64,000 nucleotides of DNA from Macrothele yani (taxonomy: Eukaryota; Arthropoda; Arachnida; Araneae; Macrothelidae): contig CM077013.1 in assembly GCA_039090855.1 (NCBI GenBank), positions 140,079,240 to 140,143,239 on the forward strand, in the 5' to 3' direction. A program made the translations under genes and the position numbers. Below, piece after piece: positions 11,985 to 24,460 of this stretch. How positions within the stretch are numbered: position 1 is the first letter of the stretch; the number at the start of each line of letters is the position of its first letter. Under the pieces are notes generated by a model. The model saw nothing but the letters and a program-made list of their open reading frames with translations, had not been told where the DNA came from and ran no database searches.

Positions 11985-12890
11985 AAGTCTCCAACTACCT
12001 TAGGCAATACTTGTATCGACTTAACCTTTTGTACGAAACATAGATGTGAATTGTATGCCATGTTTACTTCTCATATCGCCTTTTAGTAAATAAAACTATA
12101 GTCTAACTGCATTCCTCTCATTTATCACCAGACTTCTGCCTTAAACCTCTTACTATCAAACACTTGTCCACATAAATAAAACCTGGTGTGTCCCGGACGC
12201 AGCCTACCCTCATTTTTAAGAAGTCTTTAGAACTTCTGATTTTCAGTTAAGTTCATTAGTTGTAAAAACTGTCTGGAGACCCCACTCACTAAAATTGTAT
12301 ATAGTGCCAGCTTATGCCACTTGAAAATTCGTTTGCCCCAACCTAGAAGTTACGTTATGGGCACCCGTGGGCTGTTAGTGCTGAACTAAGAGTTGGAAGG
12401 GGAGACTCCTTAAGTATACCTGGTGTCTCTAAATTCCCAAACAAGTGGCCAGAAAGCTGTAACAAACTGGTCTGTTAACCTAGACTCACACGTGGAGTAT
12501 GCTGGGAACAAAACCCGTGACTTTTACTAGGTGGGATGATTAAAACATTAATGTATGACTGCCAAATACCATTCCTCCTTAAACTGGCAGTGACATTAAA
12601 ACATCACTGTCTGGAAAATACGTAAGTAAAGACTCAATTTTTAAAAATAAAAAAGCATGAAAACTTAAGTGACTATTGTCCTAGGTACGATCTTCCTGCG
12701 TTAACACAAGTGGCACGATCAGCCAAAGAAACTTGCAGAGATCATCTTTTGGTATGAAGTGAAGAGCTATTCAGTTTGTCTTAGACGTCTTGAAAAATGT
12801 TCCCTTTTAGACGCAACTTTAATTCAGGGAACAGTGACTTGTGGAAAACAGGGATGATCGAATGCACGCTTGCTTTCCTGCCAGAAATTG
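11985..12890. other. No gene seen; possible very old SINE near 12390-12535
   Basis: No coding feature was seen. Bases 12390-12535 vaguely follow SINE-B (GGGGAGACTCCTTA, then CTGGGAACAAAACCCGTGAC where SINE-B has the inverted B-box), but the match is too weak to call. Confidence 0.35.
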
Positions 12891-12902
12891 CGGCACATTT
12901 AC

Positions 12903-13650
12903 TGCTATGTGCACTGTTGCGTTATTGTAAAGAAGGCACTATTTCTAGTCTCTGTACTCTTGTCTGGCACTAACGATCTTCCACTATCGTTCCGAAATGG
13001 ATGTGTAACCGCTGCCAGTTTTACTTTCAAAAACGTACCCGCGAGGTAGAATTCTCTTGCTGTCTTAAAAGCGCGCAAGCCTTGTTTCGACTTGGTACTT
13101 TTGTGGCCTGATCTTTTTCGGGTGACTAGCGATTTCCACTGAAGCTTAGTTTCAGGATCATAAGGAAAACACAATGTCTCTTCACCTGCCACGATGCTTT
13201 AGAGAACTTTGCATTGTTTCTGCAGTCTCCAGGATGTTTTTTCGTATTCCACTAGTGAAATTTGACTGTTTCTGGCTGTCTGACAAAGACTGCGGAACAA
13301 AACTAACGCCCACCCCCAAACTTGTGCAATAACATTTGACTAATCGTCTGTTTATTAACACCGAGCTCACATTACAGCAATCCTCAAGGCCACACAACGA
13401 TCACTTTTTATCCTTCCGCGAACTTTCTCAATGAGTTCCCACGTGCGGACTGAAAGCGGGAATCCGGGCCTTCCGGTCATTTTCCAAATTTTCCCGCCCA
13501 TCCTTAAAACGTTCGTACCATCTGAATATTTGTGCAGGAGATAAGCAATTAGTCCCATACACATCACGGAACAACTAGACTGTTTCAAATGCAGTTCTAT
13601 CGATTTTCGAACTGAACTTGATTTGCTCTCAGCTACATGAAAGTAGTGAC
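12903..13650 (-). mobile_element. mariner transposon relic, transposase pseudogene
   Basis: On the minus strand, frames hold pieces of a mariner-family transposase in order. The helix-turn-helix region ends SPAQIFRWYERFKDGRENLE (about 13545 downward). Then come VRTWELIEKVRGRIKSDR (the linker and second HTH), FVPQSLSDSQKQ with NILETAET, and ETLCFPYDPETKLQW (about 13180), which is the mariner GDETW-x-x-x-YDPETKRQS motif around the first catalytic Asp. The pieces lie in different frames with stops, so it is dead. The C-terminal DNAPxH and D34D parts and the inverted repeats were not identified; the left border is the end of recognisable protein. Confidence 0.85.
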
Positions 13651-16600
13651 AATGTTTTCACCGAATGACTTCACGCAGTGTAAATCATCTGCGCAAACGC
13701 CGTTGCCACCGCATAGCTTATAAATGACTTACCAGAAACCCATTCTTTCAGACCCATGTGTTATCGGGATTTAAGCTTTCATTACTTAATTGCCGCTGTG
13801 CAAATAGTCTACCGTGCACGAGGCACTAACGTTAGCATGTAATTTAACTTCTAGTCTAACTCATATTTTTCATGCCTTCAACGTATGTAGTGGTTTAATG
13901 TCTTAAAGACTTAGCTGCCAACTAAAAGCTTTTCAGTTGAATAAAATCCCGACGTTAAAGCGCAGTGACGTTCTTAACAGTACAGAAGTCTCCTGTCGGC
14001 CACGAATGTGAGGACATTTGAAATTTAGTCTGACCCGACGTAACACCATTTTCTAGTGTGTATTTATAGACTAGCAGGGGTACCTGGTATTTCCCGGGTA
14101 ATTACTATTCGTGGAATCTCCAAATTCATCGAGTTAAAGTTAATGAATGAAAATATTCCTGTGATCTAGTAAATTTATTTTAATTCACTTAGGTTACTGC
14201 TTTTTGGTTAAAAAAATCCATTGGGGAGCAAAATTGGCGTTTTTCTAGGATTGCCAACTCTTGAGCAGGCGACTTAGAGTTGTCCGTGTGAAAAGTAGGG
14301 TTTCTCTTAATTAAGGCTAGCCAATGACTGGCTGTAATATTTCTGCCAAAAAATAACCAGGATGGCTGCAAATGTGAGAAACGAACTCTTTTACGAAGCA
14401 AAAAAGGAAAGAACATCCTTACCTTCGAGGAGACATAGAACCGGCGTGCGCTTCGGAGAATCCAGCGACACTGACATGCTTTGTACCCGTCATGTCGCGT
14501 GCATGCGACTTGACATTGATTATCCTTTTTTTAGTTTTAAATCTTGAATATCTGGAACTCTACTTACCTTGTATTTCTGCTTTGATGAAGCCGCCCGTTG
14601 GTGGTGAAAGCTAACGTTTATTAATTTGTCTTTAATACACCATTAAACGGATTTTTGCACTTTATTATCTTGGTCTGACTTAATCCATAGGTCAGTTATT
14701 GGAGTTCTGAATTGTGTTGCAGTTCTTAAAAAAAAAAAATAACTTTTTCCGAAAATTTTGTATGTGAGCCCCTTGACCCCAGTCTCCGACCCCATCCAAA
14801 AACCGTCTACGAGTTCCATAAGATAGTACACCAAATTTGGTTCTGAATTGAAAACTAGATTTATATAGCGGACTTACAAAAATGTAATTATATACACAGA
14901 TGGCAGCAGCCTTTAAACGCCGGATTGAAATTCCACTTAGGTTATTCCGATGCTTCATTTTATTTTAGAATGTTGAAATTTAGTTTGATACATAAACCTT
15001 ATCTGGGTTATTTACAAGTTTAAACGCTTTGCGATCTCAGCACATAACAGAACAATGTGTAAAAGTGTAGATGTAGTGTGTAAAACAAGATTTCGACGTG
15101 AATATATTTTTGAACTAATTTCGACAAAAATTCTAGTTGTGCGCATCAGTATTTCAGGTATGGAACTGTGCAGTACCCAACATGTTTCAAAGAACTTAAA
15201 CTGGAAATACTGTACTGGCTTGAGAGTGAACTTATTGCAACCTTGAAATACTTTCATTCTCCCCACCTGCATGAGCTTAAATTTACCAACCCCGAAAGCT
15301 TTCATTAACTGAACCCGCACTATTAACTGTGGTCGTTTTATTTAGATCGAGAAAGTAAAACATTTCAAATCGGTTCTGATTTGTTCCCATGCAGTTTTAA
15401 TCTAAATGCTTTGTATATTTCGACGCAATGAAATATCATAGGAACTTGCTGAAGATGGTATGAAAGTAAAACCAAAGTGCAGCGAACAATGATATTCGTA
15501 GTAAGGTATTAACTGGGTAAATCCCAAATAAATTAAAAAAAAAATTCGTAGAAAGGATTGAATTGCAAGGGTCGCTTCATACTTAATGTAGAATAGCATT
15601 GATAATTTTAAAAGCTGTCCTTGGTAAAAGAAACTTTAAATGCGCTGACAACATAATAGATTAACGCAAGCTTGAAATTGTTTTTCAAGGAAATTTCTTT
15701 TCGGCGGTGTTCTCCCGCGTGTTATTTGTTAATAAAATGTACCGGCTATCCTGAACTCGGTGAAGCGGAAAATTATGCCGTAGACAAATTGACTTAATGC
15801 CCATGTATCGCGTCTGTAGAAAGATAACAAAGAAAAATGACCTTTTTAAGTCCATGGTCACTGCAGACTTGTTAATCTACGCACGATTAAGTAATACTAG
15901 AGGGGTAGTTCCTATTGATATCAGCGTTTAACTATCGTCGAATGAATGAAAACTCTTCAGCCAGCTTTCAGCGTAATGTAAGCATTCCTTAACGTTGTAC
16001 GCAGGCAGCTTGTATTCGATACCTCTTCTCAAACATTCAAGACCTTAAGTCTTGGAAACTAATCTGCAGTAATTGGGTATAATATAAGTAATTGTGAATC
16101 TCGCAGAATTAACTTAATGGGAGGTAAACTTACAGAACTAGTCTATAAAATGTAGGTAATGTAAAGCACACAGCTGCGTAATTGAAGCTATAATAGAGCT
16201 TCTATGGAAGCTGGTAGTTTTACTCTTTTGTTAAAATTCTAACATGGCACCTTTTTAAAACGTGCAGTTTACTTGATTCGTTACTATTTTAAACACCTTG
16301 ACGTGTTAATGAGATGTTTACTTCGAAAGCATCTGTTTAATTTCTAGTGTTAAAAATGTTCGCATGAGGTGCAAACCGTGGCAACCTCTAAATTCAACAT
16401 AACTGAAATGGTTTATAAAACATATCTGGAATGCGTTGATGCTACGGCCTAGTTAACTAAAGTCTTACGGTATAATTTTTCTCGTGCTTAAGTTCGAAGG
16501 CAGTTTAACTTAAACCAGACCACCTCAGAAGGTTGTCAATGACATGCTATATATCAATACTAAATTTAGGTTTCCCTAAGAACGTAAAATTGCTCGGTCA

Positions 16601-16950
16601 CAGTTCATTCTCGGCTGCCATAATCTTTAATTGTGGAAGATGATTGCGTAAATAGCCTGTGAAAGGATAATACTGGGCGTCTGAGGGAACCATTACTCAG
16701 GCATCTGTCTACAATATGGCTGGATATCTTAATCTAGAAAACTGCCTAGGTAGTGATTCCTTAGAACTTACTATAGGAACTTTAAATCATGCCAAGCGTA
16801 GTGTTTGACTGAATTTCGAAATTAAATTTTTCAGCGATAAAGTTGTGACGTCACTAAATTTTCATAGCGCCTTCTGGTATCTAGTATTAAGTTTTTTATT
16901 GTAAAGTAATTAGTTTTCGAAACATAGCTCTTCGTGAAAAATGTACCTAG
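13651..16950. other. No gene seen
   Basis: AT-rich with short chance ORFs only (for example 14692-14958, 15012-15320, 15402-15599, all minus strand and without motifs). A run of 12 A lies near 14729. No repeat was recognised. Confidence 0.45.
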
Positions 16951-16974
16951 ACGCAGTCTGCGTGCACCATATCT

Positions 16975-17580
16975 CAGCTCTAGTTAGTCAGATTTAAAAT
17001 CTTCCTGCTTTGGGATGTCTGTAATGTAAAAAAAAGTCCTTGTGTGTCTTTCAATTGCATAACTTCGCCGCTAGAAGGCGTAAATGAATGCTATCGAATC
17101 CCGAATAAACTACATTCTAAATATCAGACTTAAAATTCCGTACATACCAATTATAATAAACACAACTTGGCTATAGCTTTTAAAATGCAGTTGCACCATT
17201 GGACGCGCAAAGGTCAGCTAAGTTCTCCCGATATTGACTAAGTCAATTTGAAATTCCTCTTGCTTTGGATAGTTACTGGTGACCAGTGCTTGAGTCTTTT
17301 CTCTTATAGATCGCTTTCGTTAGGGAGCTTAAGTGTCATTGTGTCAGATTAATTTGCAGTAATATCTGCGCTAGTGAAAAAATTATTTTTTGTCCGGTAC
17401 CACTCACTAAGAAAACTCTTGCAGCAAATATGCTCATAATGCAGTTTCCTGGGACTTATTTCTGCTAAAATCAAATCTGAAATTCTTGCTTGTCAGCGTT
17501 TTTGGTGAGAAATGTCTAAATATATCTTCTGTTTAGTAACAGTTTCGCCACTAGAGAGCTTAATGTTTGACATCTGCATC
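16975..17580 (+). repeat. Diverged tandem array, about 240-bp period, three units
   Basis: Two landmarks recur in the same order. The first is TTTAAAATCTTCCTGCTTTG (about 16992), TTTGAAATTCCTCTTGCTTTG (about 17248; one base of context omitted) and TCTGAAATTCTTGCTTG (about 17475). The second, 65-80 bases further on, is CGCCGCTAGAAGGCG (about 17065), CGCTTTCGTTAGGGAGC (about 17310) and CGCCACTAGAGAGC (about 17546). Spacing is about 230-255 bases. Sequence between the landmarks is only weakly conserved, so the array is old. No coding potential is shared between units. Confidence 0.5.
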
Positions 17581-18639
17581 AGTTTTTTCTTCAAAGATTT
17601 GCATCTGACTTTACGCAGAAGGTTTGGCTCTCTTGGACAGCCTGGAATCGCAGGGCAACGAAGATATTTTAAGTTCATTAGATTTGATAGTCTAGAATAC
17701 AATTATAAATCTACTTGGTTGCTTCAGCTAGCTTTTAAACTAATAGTTACTCAATCTTTGAAACCCAGTAACGTTAGGTATGAAAGCTGAGCAGGCACAT
17801 CACTGCAGCTTCTAAGTCTTGCTTTTCGTTGGGTTTCTAAATTTATATTCTTGAATGCAACCTTTGAGGTACATGAGCGAAATTTTATATTTCAGAGTTT
17901 GATTTTATGAAGTAACAAGGTGTAAATTGCTACTGGGTAGTGACTCTGAACTACTACTGGTAACGGGTTCCTAACACGTGAGTGACTGGAGGAAGCCATT
18001 CGGCAAGTGGATGCGGAATGACTGGACTCGTGGGTTTGGCTCTGTCCAAGCGTCGAAGAAAGTTAAGAAACTGGCAATTCCCAAAACGAAAGCACGCGTG
18101 AAAGACCCAAGCAAAACACTTATCAAAGGAGTCAATCATCCTAAAACTACAAATTCATAGCAGAATGTGCTTCCCAAAAATTGCAATTCTTAATTTAAAG
18201 TGCATATACAGCGGGTCTAAAGTACTTTTTATTGTATTACTTAGTAAATATGAAAGTGAGCTCATTGTGTAGAAAGATTCTATCAACCATGCAACATTAA
18301 AACAAATGTACGGTGTACTAGTAACAAATATAAATATTTGCATACAGCATGTAAACCAAAATAGTCAAATTGGATGATTTGCTCCATTTGAAATTACGTA
18401 GTTAAAGTGATTCTTAAAGTGCAATATAACAGCAATATTCCTTGGTGTTCAGATGCTGAAACAGCATCTTGTTCAAAATGTCTCAAAGTACACGAATTAA
18501 CAAATTGTGAATGAGCGTATTGTTGCACTTCATTTTGACTACTAAAGCTGTCGTGATATCAGTAATGAAGTCGCGACACCTTATTAAACGGTTAGTTATG
18601 TGATGAAAAGTTAAAGCTCACACAACTGCAGCTAACAAA
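17581..18639. other. No gene seen
   Basis: A 60-codon Lys-rich frame at 17978-18160 (+) has an antisense twin and no domain. No repeat was recognised. Confidence 0.4.
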
Positions 18640-18649
18640 GCTCGCCCAG

Positions 18650-18815
18650 GCAGCCCGATTTCATGATAAAAAAAAAAATCAGTCCGCCCGTCCTTGATTT
18701 AAGGCTTTTCTTTTCAGGAAAGAAAGCCAGTCCGCCCCGTAAGGCCCATCCATGCCTCACCGGGATTCGAATCCGTGCCAGTCTTGGGCGAGCGCTTAAA
18801 CCACTGCTCTAAAAT
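18650..18815 (-). mobile_element. SINE-A copy, minus strand, 3'-shortened
   Basis: On the minus strand, a degenerate A-box (CAGTGGTTTAAGCGC near 18805) is followed by a B-box GGATTCGAATCC (plus 18763-18774) and GTGAGGCATGGATGG. Then come body pieces CCTTACGG, ACTGGCTTTC and AAATCAAGGACGGGCGGACT, which parallel SINE-A. The conserved 3' end (GGTCGTTAAACC) is absent, replaced by an 11-12 base homopolymer at about 18668-18679. It is a truncated or rearranged copy. Confidence 0.75.
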
Positions 18816-19470
18816 GGATTAAGTCATCCATATCAGTTTTGAAATAGTTAATACGTTTGCTACCGCAAACCAAACTACAGACTTTTTAAATGAATTTACA
18901 TACTTCGGACTGACACTTGATCAACTAATCGTGAAATAGTTAACTTCCACTGCATCCTAATCCAGTGATTCACCACCTGCCATTTTTAAACCGGAAATTA
19001 CAACTGAAACAGGCTTATTCCCTACGATGATTCAACCAACACTTGTTACCAGGGTGTTTGTATTTGAATGCAGCTTCTAGTCTCTTCAGTGCAGTTCAAA
19101 TCCACAATTTCTCTGCAGATTGTAACAAATGTGTAGCTGTCGTCCCACAACTTAACAGAAATTCTTTCAACGCTAATTTTTTTCCTTAGGTTAAATTACT
19201 CAATACTTTGCCTTTAATCTTGAATGATCAAAGCCTGAATTTTTAACCAAAAACTGTTAATGATGCGTTAATGTGACTAAATGCTTTCTTAGCAACACGA
19301 CTAAGGAACATTACTAAAGATTGTAAGTATACTATACAACGAGAAAGCATATCTAAATCTTCCTGATTGCCTCCTTAATATAAGCAGGATCTATTTAAGA
19401 GATCGGTGAGTCACTCAAGGTATCAAGCCTAAAAGGACTTTTGCAACAAAACTTTAAACGGAGCTAATCT
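18816..19470. other. No gene seen
   Basis: Nothing recognised on either strand. Confidence 0.4.
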
Positions 19471-19474
19471 CCCT

Positions 19475-19650
19475 GTGCTAGCTAGTTTAGAGGCGTTGGC
19501 TTTTAGACAACTCGTCCCAAATTGGTGTAGAGGCATCATTAATTCTTCCTAAGGGAACTAACTTCTCTTTTTCCTGGCGCCAGCTTACCAAAGTTAGAGA
19601 TGGGAAACTGTTTATAGCATTTCTCATGGTGGTCGTTAAACCCGAAAAAC
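19475..19650 (+). mobile_element. SINE-A relic, strongly diverged
   Basis: The 3' part (CTGGCGCCAGCTTACCAAAG, AGATGGGAAACTGTTTATAG, then CATGGTGGTCGTTAAACCC) follows the end of SINE-A step by step. The preceding bases (AGAGGCGTTGGCTTTTAGAC, ACTCGTCCCAAATTGG) follow its head, but the promoter boxes are no longer readable. An old copy. Confidence 0.7.
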
Positions 19651-22600
19651 ATAAGGCTTTGACGTAATGTAGTAATCAGATATTGGAACTTAGTGGTGAA
19701 ATACTTCCATGCAGCCCTTTGTATTTCTGATGTATTAAGTATTCATGTAGCTATTCCTATCTGTTAAGGTAAATGTATTGTACGGTGACTTGTGATTTTG
19801 CTTCAAGTGGAAAGCAACAAAACAAGGTAACATGAAAAAAAATGCCGAATCACGCAAACCTTCTCTATGATAGTGTTTGTTTTGCTGTTCGGTGCAGAAA
19901 TAGCATCTGTATTGTAATTGCCCGTTACAAAACATCGAACAAATTCGTCCGGAAATGCAAATGAAAGCTTGCCTAGCGTCTGAGTCAGGCGAAACTTCCG
20001 CAATGCTTATCATTTGAAAAACATCTATTTGGTTTACCACTTAAAAAAAAGGTAACAGGTTTACCATAAGTTCCCAAACCGAGATCACGTTGTAGAAATG
20101 TTTGTACTTCAAAATTAATTTGGCCGGCACGAGTAATAAATTTCTAAGGTAAGCGTACCTTGGTAATATCTGACAGGAAAACTTGCATAGACGTGGAAAT
20201 TTAGTAAAACATTTTTTTAGGTACAGGTGTTCACAATGAACTTTACCGAATTTCAGTCTAGGTTTTAAAAAGATTTTAAAGTCTTAGCTTTCAGAAGTAG
20301 AGAAAACATCTGCTTGTTTATAAGTTATTTAAATCTTACTTCAGGTACGCCAGTAAATCTGTTTAGCTTAGAGAAAATATTAGGTCTAAGATCTATTTAA
20401 ACTAAATTTTAAATCTGTTCAATATGTGTGCGTATTAATTTTATTTACAAAACAATGTGTACTTGTGGATATATGCATAAATTGCCCAAGGAAAAGCACG
20501 GAACTTGATTGTTTTAAACTTCACCTAGTCTGTAACGTCAAAATTGTGTATTGGTACCGCGGAATTTCCACTAGATACTTATTTTTAACATTCATTTCGA
20601 ATACTGTTTTAACGCGGTTCACTACACCAGTTGTCTTATCAGTTGACTTCAAAACTAATCTGTTTCGGCCAAAAATTCAATCTTAAAAATTGAGCCCCTG
20701 AATAAGTCAGAAATTTAAAATATAAGCTAAGCTGCTTTTAATCAGAACTACAGATCACTTCCAAAGAAGTGCTAAAAGTTTACCAGACGCAATTTAAGGA
20801 AAGTAGTGTTGCACCAAATAGTAGTGCTTAAACTTCTGTGCGCAAAATCAAATCGTATGGTGCATAAAGCGCCAACATAATGGAATTATGCAACATGTAA
20901 TGGCAATCAACTTGATTGGCGTGAAGCTGCATCCATTGTACAATGATTTTTCCATGCATCAGGTTGTACCAAAGGTTTGGCGGCAGTCAAAGCTGGAGCA
21001 GCAGTACTGCACTAGTTGGGAGTAGGTTGTAGCTCTGGCGTGGAAAAGTAGGCACCCACAGGAAAAAATGAAACATCAGAAAATTAAGGAACAAAGCTGC
21101 AAGACATTACTCTTCCTGGTTGAGTGATTTGACTGTCAGAAAGTAGCCTTCTGAGAGCATTGTTCAGAGAAGCACTTAAAGCTATTCAGAGGAAGAAACG
21201 CGTTCTTAACTTATAAGTAGTTTCTGGCGTCGCTTTAATACTCAAAATTTCCAGCTGTTACAATTTCGTAATGACATTCAAAAGATCAAAGCATTTGTAC
21301 TTCAAGCTGTGCAAGCGTAAAACTCGACAAGTGGCTTTCAATATAAGGGCTCAACAGCTATAGGACAGTTTTCGGCGACTTCGGGATTTGTAATAGGGTT
21401 CGGAATTCAGATATATTAAAGGATACAGTTTTATGTAGATGCAATTCCTGTAAAAGTTCAATGCAGGATCTAGTCTCATATTTAAGAAAAATGGTTCTAG
21501 TAAGATTGTCAGACTAAATTTTAAAAGGTTTTGAACCTTTAAAATCAGATCGGGAAACCTGTTTTTGTATTCCGCGATACACGCACTTCCGAATACGGGG
21601 TAAATTTTCTCACCAGTTGGAGCTGATGGTGTTTCATATTAACTACACTAAATGCCAGATTTCAGTCTCCCATAGCTGAAGCTATGCGAAATAATCTTGT
21701 GTTTTGCGATGCGCTTCTTCCGCTAGGTAACTATTTTTGAGACCACGTAAACTGACATTTGCATTCAGCAATATTTCAGGTTCCCAAATTTCAGTCTTAG
21801 TTGTAAGTTAATAGTAACTCGATGCACTTGTAAAATGCAATGGTGTAAACTTATTTTAATTCAACTGTAACCGTGATAAATTTTAAACACTTCCTGAGTG
21901 AGCAATGATTTATCTGATGCAATAGCATTTTGGGGAATTATATGCCATGTGAAATTGCAGCCACGACTAATCTGATGGTAATACTTGGTATGCATTTGAG
22001 TAGTAGTGACCGCAATTTCCTCATAACTGACTGGCATCAGAAAAGGTAAGTGTAATCTTTGCTAAACTGCTTTGATTCAGAAAATTAGTGACTGATCTTT
22101 AACCACGACTTCTGACTGTTTTATAGGAGAAACAAATCTTATGGATATAAGTTCTTGGTTTGCACAGTGCATGATCTTTTAGATTAAACTTCCTTCCAAA
22201 TACCAGTTTTTTTTCCAGTGTACCGTGCAAATGTCTGCAGTTACCTTTTTTGCTCTTTGGAAATATGCAATCTAAGTTTCATGTTGTTCGCCAATCAGTC
22301 TAACATGTCAACTCAAGCTAAACAGCAAATTCTGTGTTCCGTTCAAGTCTTCGCATGGCAATATGGCTGTCCAATCTCGCGCTACTCTTCTTCCACTGAC
22401 TAGGATCAAAGTTACGGCTTGCTTTTGTTGCCAATGAAAGTTTTAATGATGGATTAAATGTAAATTAGCTTTAGACCATTTTAAACCGCTTTTTTTTTTT
22501 TCGTGCTTTTACTGCTTGATTTACTGTATGCGCTAAACCCTGATTTCAATCTTTGCTATTGCTCCACTAAAACTCTGAACACTTTCAAAGTGACAATGTA

Positions 22601-22664
22601 TAGTTCTCTGTTGGCAATGTGATTGTCTTTGTTTATATTAAAGGTTACTCTCATTATTAGCTGC
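19651..22664. other. No gene seen
   Basis: No gene was recognised. Positions about 21513-21540 hold a small hairpin (TTTTAAAAGGTT / AACCTTTAAAA). A stretch at 20900-21250 has weak transposase-like character in broken frames but no diagnostic motif. A T-run lies at about 22489-22502. Confidence 0.4.
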
Positions 22665-23115
22665 TTTAGGTTTTCACAGGAATGATGGGTTCTCAAGAGG
22701 CCCGCATGGCTGCGTATGAAAGTATAATTGTTCCTGCTCTGTATGGCAGTGAAACATAAGTCCGACAGAAGAAACATAAATTTGTGTGCTGGAGAAATGC
22801 CTTACCGGGTGTCTATGGCGAGACACGTTCTGATCGTATAAGGAATTAAGTTGTGTTGCAATTGTGAAGCAAAATGTTAACAAGGTGGAGACTAATATGC
22901 TTCGGTGGGTTGGCCATGTTGAAAGAATGAGATATGCTTACTAAGAATCTTGGCCCAAGTGGTAGAAAGGGAAGGCCAAGGAAGTAATGTGAGAATCAGA
23001 TTCAAGTGTCCATGTGAAAGATTGAATATAAAGTATAGGTCTTGTGTACGTCGTGTGGTGGATGCCAATGAAGCCAGAGTTGTGTGTCAAGATCGCTGTA
23101 AATGGAGTTTGATAT
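22665..23115 (+). pseudogene. Non-LTR retrotransposon reverse transcriptase, C-terminal relic
   Basis: In shifting frames on the plus strand: MAAYESIIVPALYGSET (about 22705), the usual G-x-x-VPALLYGSETW after the palm; VYGETRSDRIRN (about 22810), the RMCGVTRRDRIRN segment; LRWVGHVERM (about 22900), the LRWFGHVERM segment; and GRKGRPRK (about 22963). VVDANEARVVCQDRCKW (about 23053) corresponds to the C-terminal VNEAR-x-VCxDRxKW tail common in arthropod elements. The FADD catalytic box is missing, so this is a 5'-truncated, frame-broken copy. Confidence 0.85.
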
Positions 23116-23559
23116 GGCAACAAACAAGTCCATTACAAACTACCAGAACTTTTTATTTCGTTTGTGGAGCTAATCTCGGAACAGCTTAGTGATATGTATG
23201 GAAATGCCCGAAGCTTGAGTACATTGCGTGAAATGTAATGCGGAGTAAGGGTATCGTATGAAAATGAGTGGCTGTTACACGGTTTATGCAAATGAGCAGC
23301 AGCATGAAAGGAGCTGTTGCGGAGGTGTGCGTCCCATTTAAGAAGGGACGTACAGAAAGTGTAAAAGAACTTAGCAGACTTGTCATGTCTGCAAAAAATA
23401 CAACTTGGCAGATGAAGTGGGGAACAAGCGGAAGATTGGAAGCAGGCCAAAGTCACGTGGAGTTTGCAAGATTACTGCTTGCAAGTCCGTAGACCAAACT
23501 CGTATTTCAAAATACGAAATTATGTTCCCAAAGGTACAGCAAAGTAAGGCATGTTGCTA
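23116..23559. other. No gene recognised
   Basis: Open frames on both strands overlap (for example 23133-23456 minus and 23268-23492 plus) with no domain. It may be the remaining 3' region of the retroelement relic just upstream. Confidence 0.35.
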
Positions 23560-24100
23560 AAACCTCCTTGGATGGCATCTCAGATGAACTGCGCGGAAGA
23601 GACTGGCACATCTGCCATTATAGGAACGGTGGTACCTGCTTCCGCAGGTTTATGCTAGGCGACCAGGACTTTCGCATGTCAAACTTTTGAATTGAGCAAG
23701 ACTTCACGTTAATTGCACTGAAAGTCAGTGGACGTCAGTATTTATCACACTAGTCCGGATTTGCTTTGCAGAGATTAAAAGCTTGTTCTGATCTCAGTGT
23801 TACACTATCATCCCTCTGACCCATGAGGACACTTATGGTATGTTAGAGTGCTGGTTTGGGATGGCATTTCTTTCGGTGGACGCGCAGACATAAGCGGAAC
23901 CGTGAGTGTTCGACGCTGTAGAGATTGTTTGAACCCTTATGTTTCACCCCTTTCGCAGGTGCAATAATTTCTACAAGACTACGCTCGTCCCGCCATGCAA
24001 GGCTGGTAGAGCAATATCCTCAAGACACCCATTGTCCATGTAGATTGGCCGTCCAGGTCTCCAGACCTCGATCCGGTTGAGTATTATAGAATGCTCACTG
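23560..24100 (+). pseudogene. Tc1-type transposase relic
   Basis: Plus-strand pieces VLVWDGISFGGRADISGT (about 23851) match the VMVWGGISxGGRTxL strand. VHVDWPSRSPDLDPVEY (about 24032) matches the DWPARSPDLNPIE motif with the third catalytic acidic residue. Upstream there is only faint similarity to the W-x-x-VxFSDESRF region. Frames differ and stops intervene, and no inverted repeats were found, so boundaries are approximate. Confidence 0.75.
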
Positions 24101-24128
24101 AGGACAATTTGCTGCTCCTCTGCTTCCC

Positions 24129-24240
24129 AGGTAGCCCAGCCTTGCCATTTAACGTTGGCCCAACACTGAGCCAGTCTTCCTTTCCGAAGAGGCGGTGGCT
24201 CAGTGTTGGGCCTACGTTAGATTGCAATGCTGTGCTACCT
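24129..24240. repeat. Foldback element, 45-bp arms and 20-base loop
   Basis: Left arm 24129-24173 and right arm 24194-24240 pair with about six mismatches. The 17 innermost bases GGCCCAACACTGAGCCA match exactly. Outer parts pair as GGTAGC-CAGC-TTGC-AT against their inverted forms. It directly follows the Tc1 relic. It is either a short MITE or a structure within the degraded 3' part of that element. Confidence 0.8.
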
Positions 24241-24460
24241 TGGCTTCCTCCTCCGCATGACTAGAAGGGGCTTTGACAAGCTTTGCACGAAAATGGTGGT
24301 AGTTACTTATTTAGCGTCTAGACACACAGCATGAAACCTTGCTGTGATGTCTACATTGGAGCGTGGGTAACCACACTTTCTATTGAGGTACTTTAGCTGT
24401 TTCATTTGAACTCACTTTTCACCCAGCTCCATATGTGGCAAGTTTTCGTAGAATAAAGTT

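Noticed and set aside
12390..12535. Possible SINE-B relic
   Set aside because: Only two short blocks resemble SINE-B; below what I can support.
20830..21260. Possible transposase N-terminal relic
   Set aside because: WREAASIVQ-like and LTVRK-like pieces are suggestive, but no diagnostic motif or inverted repeats were found.
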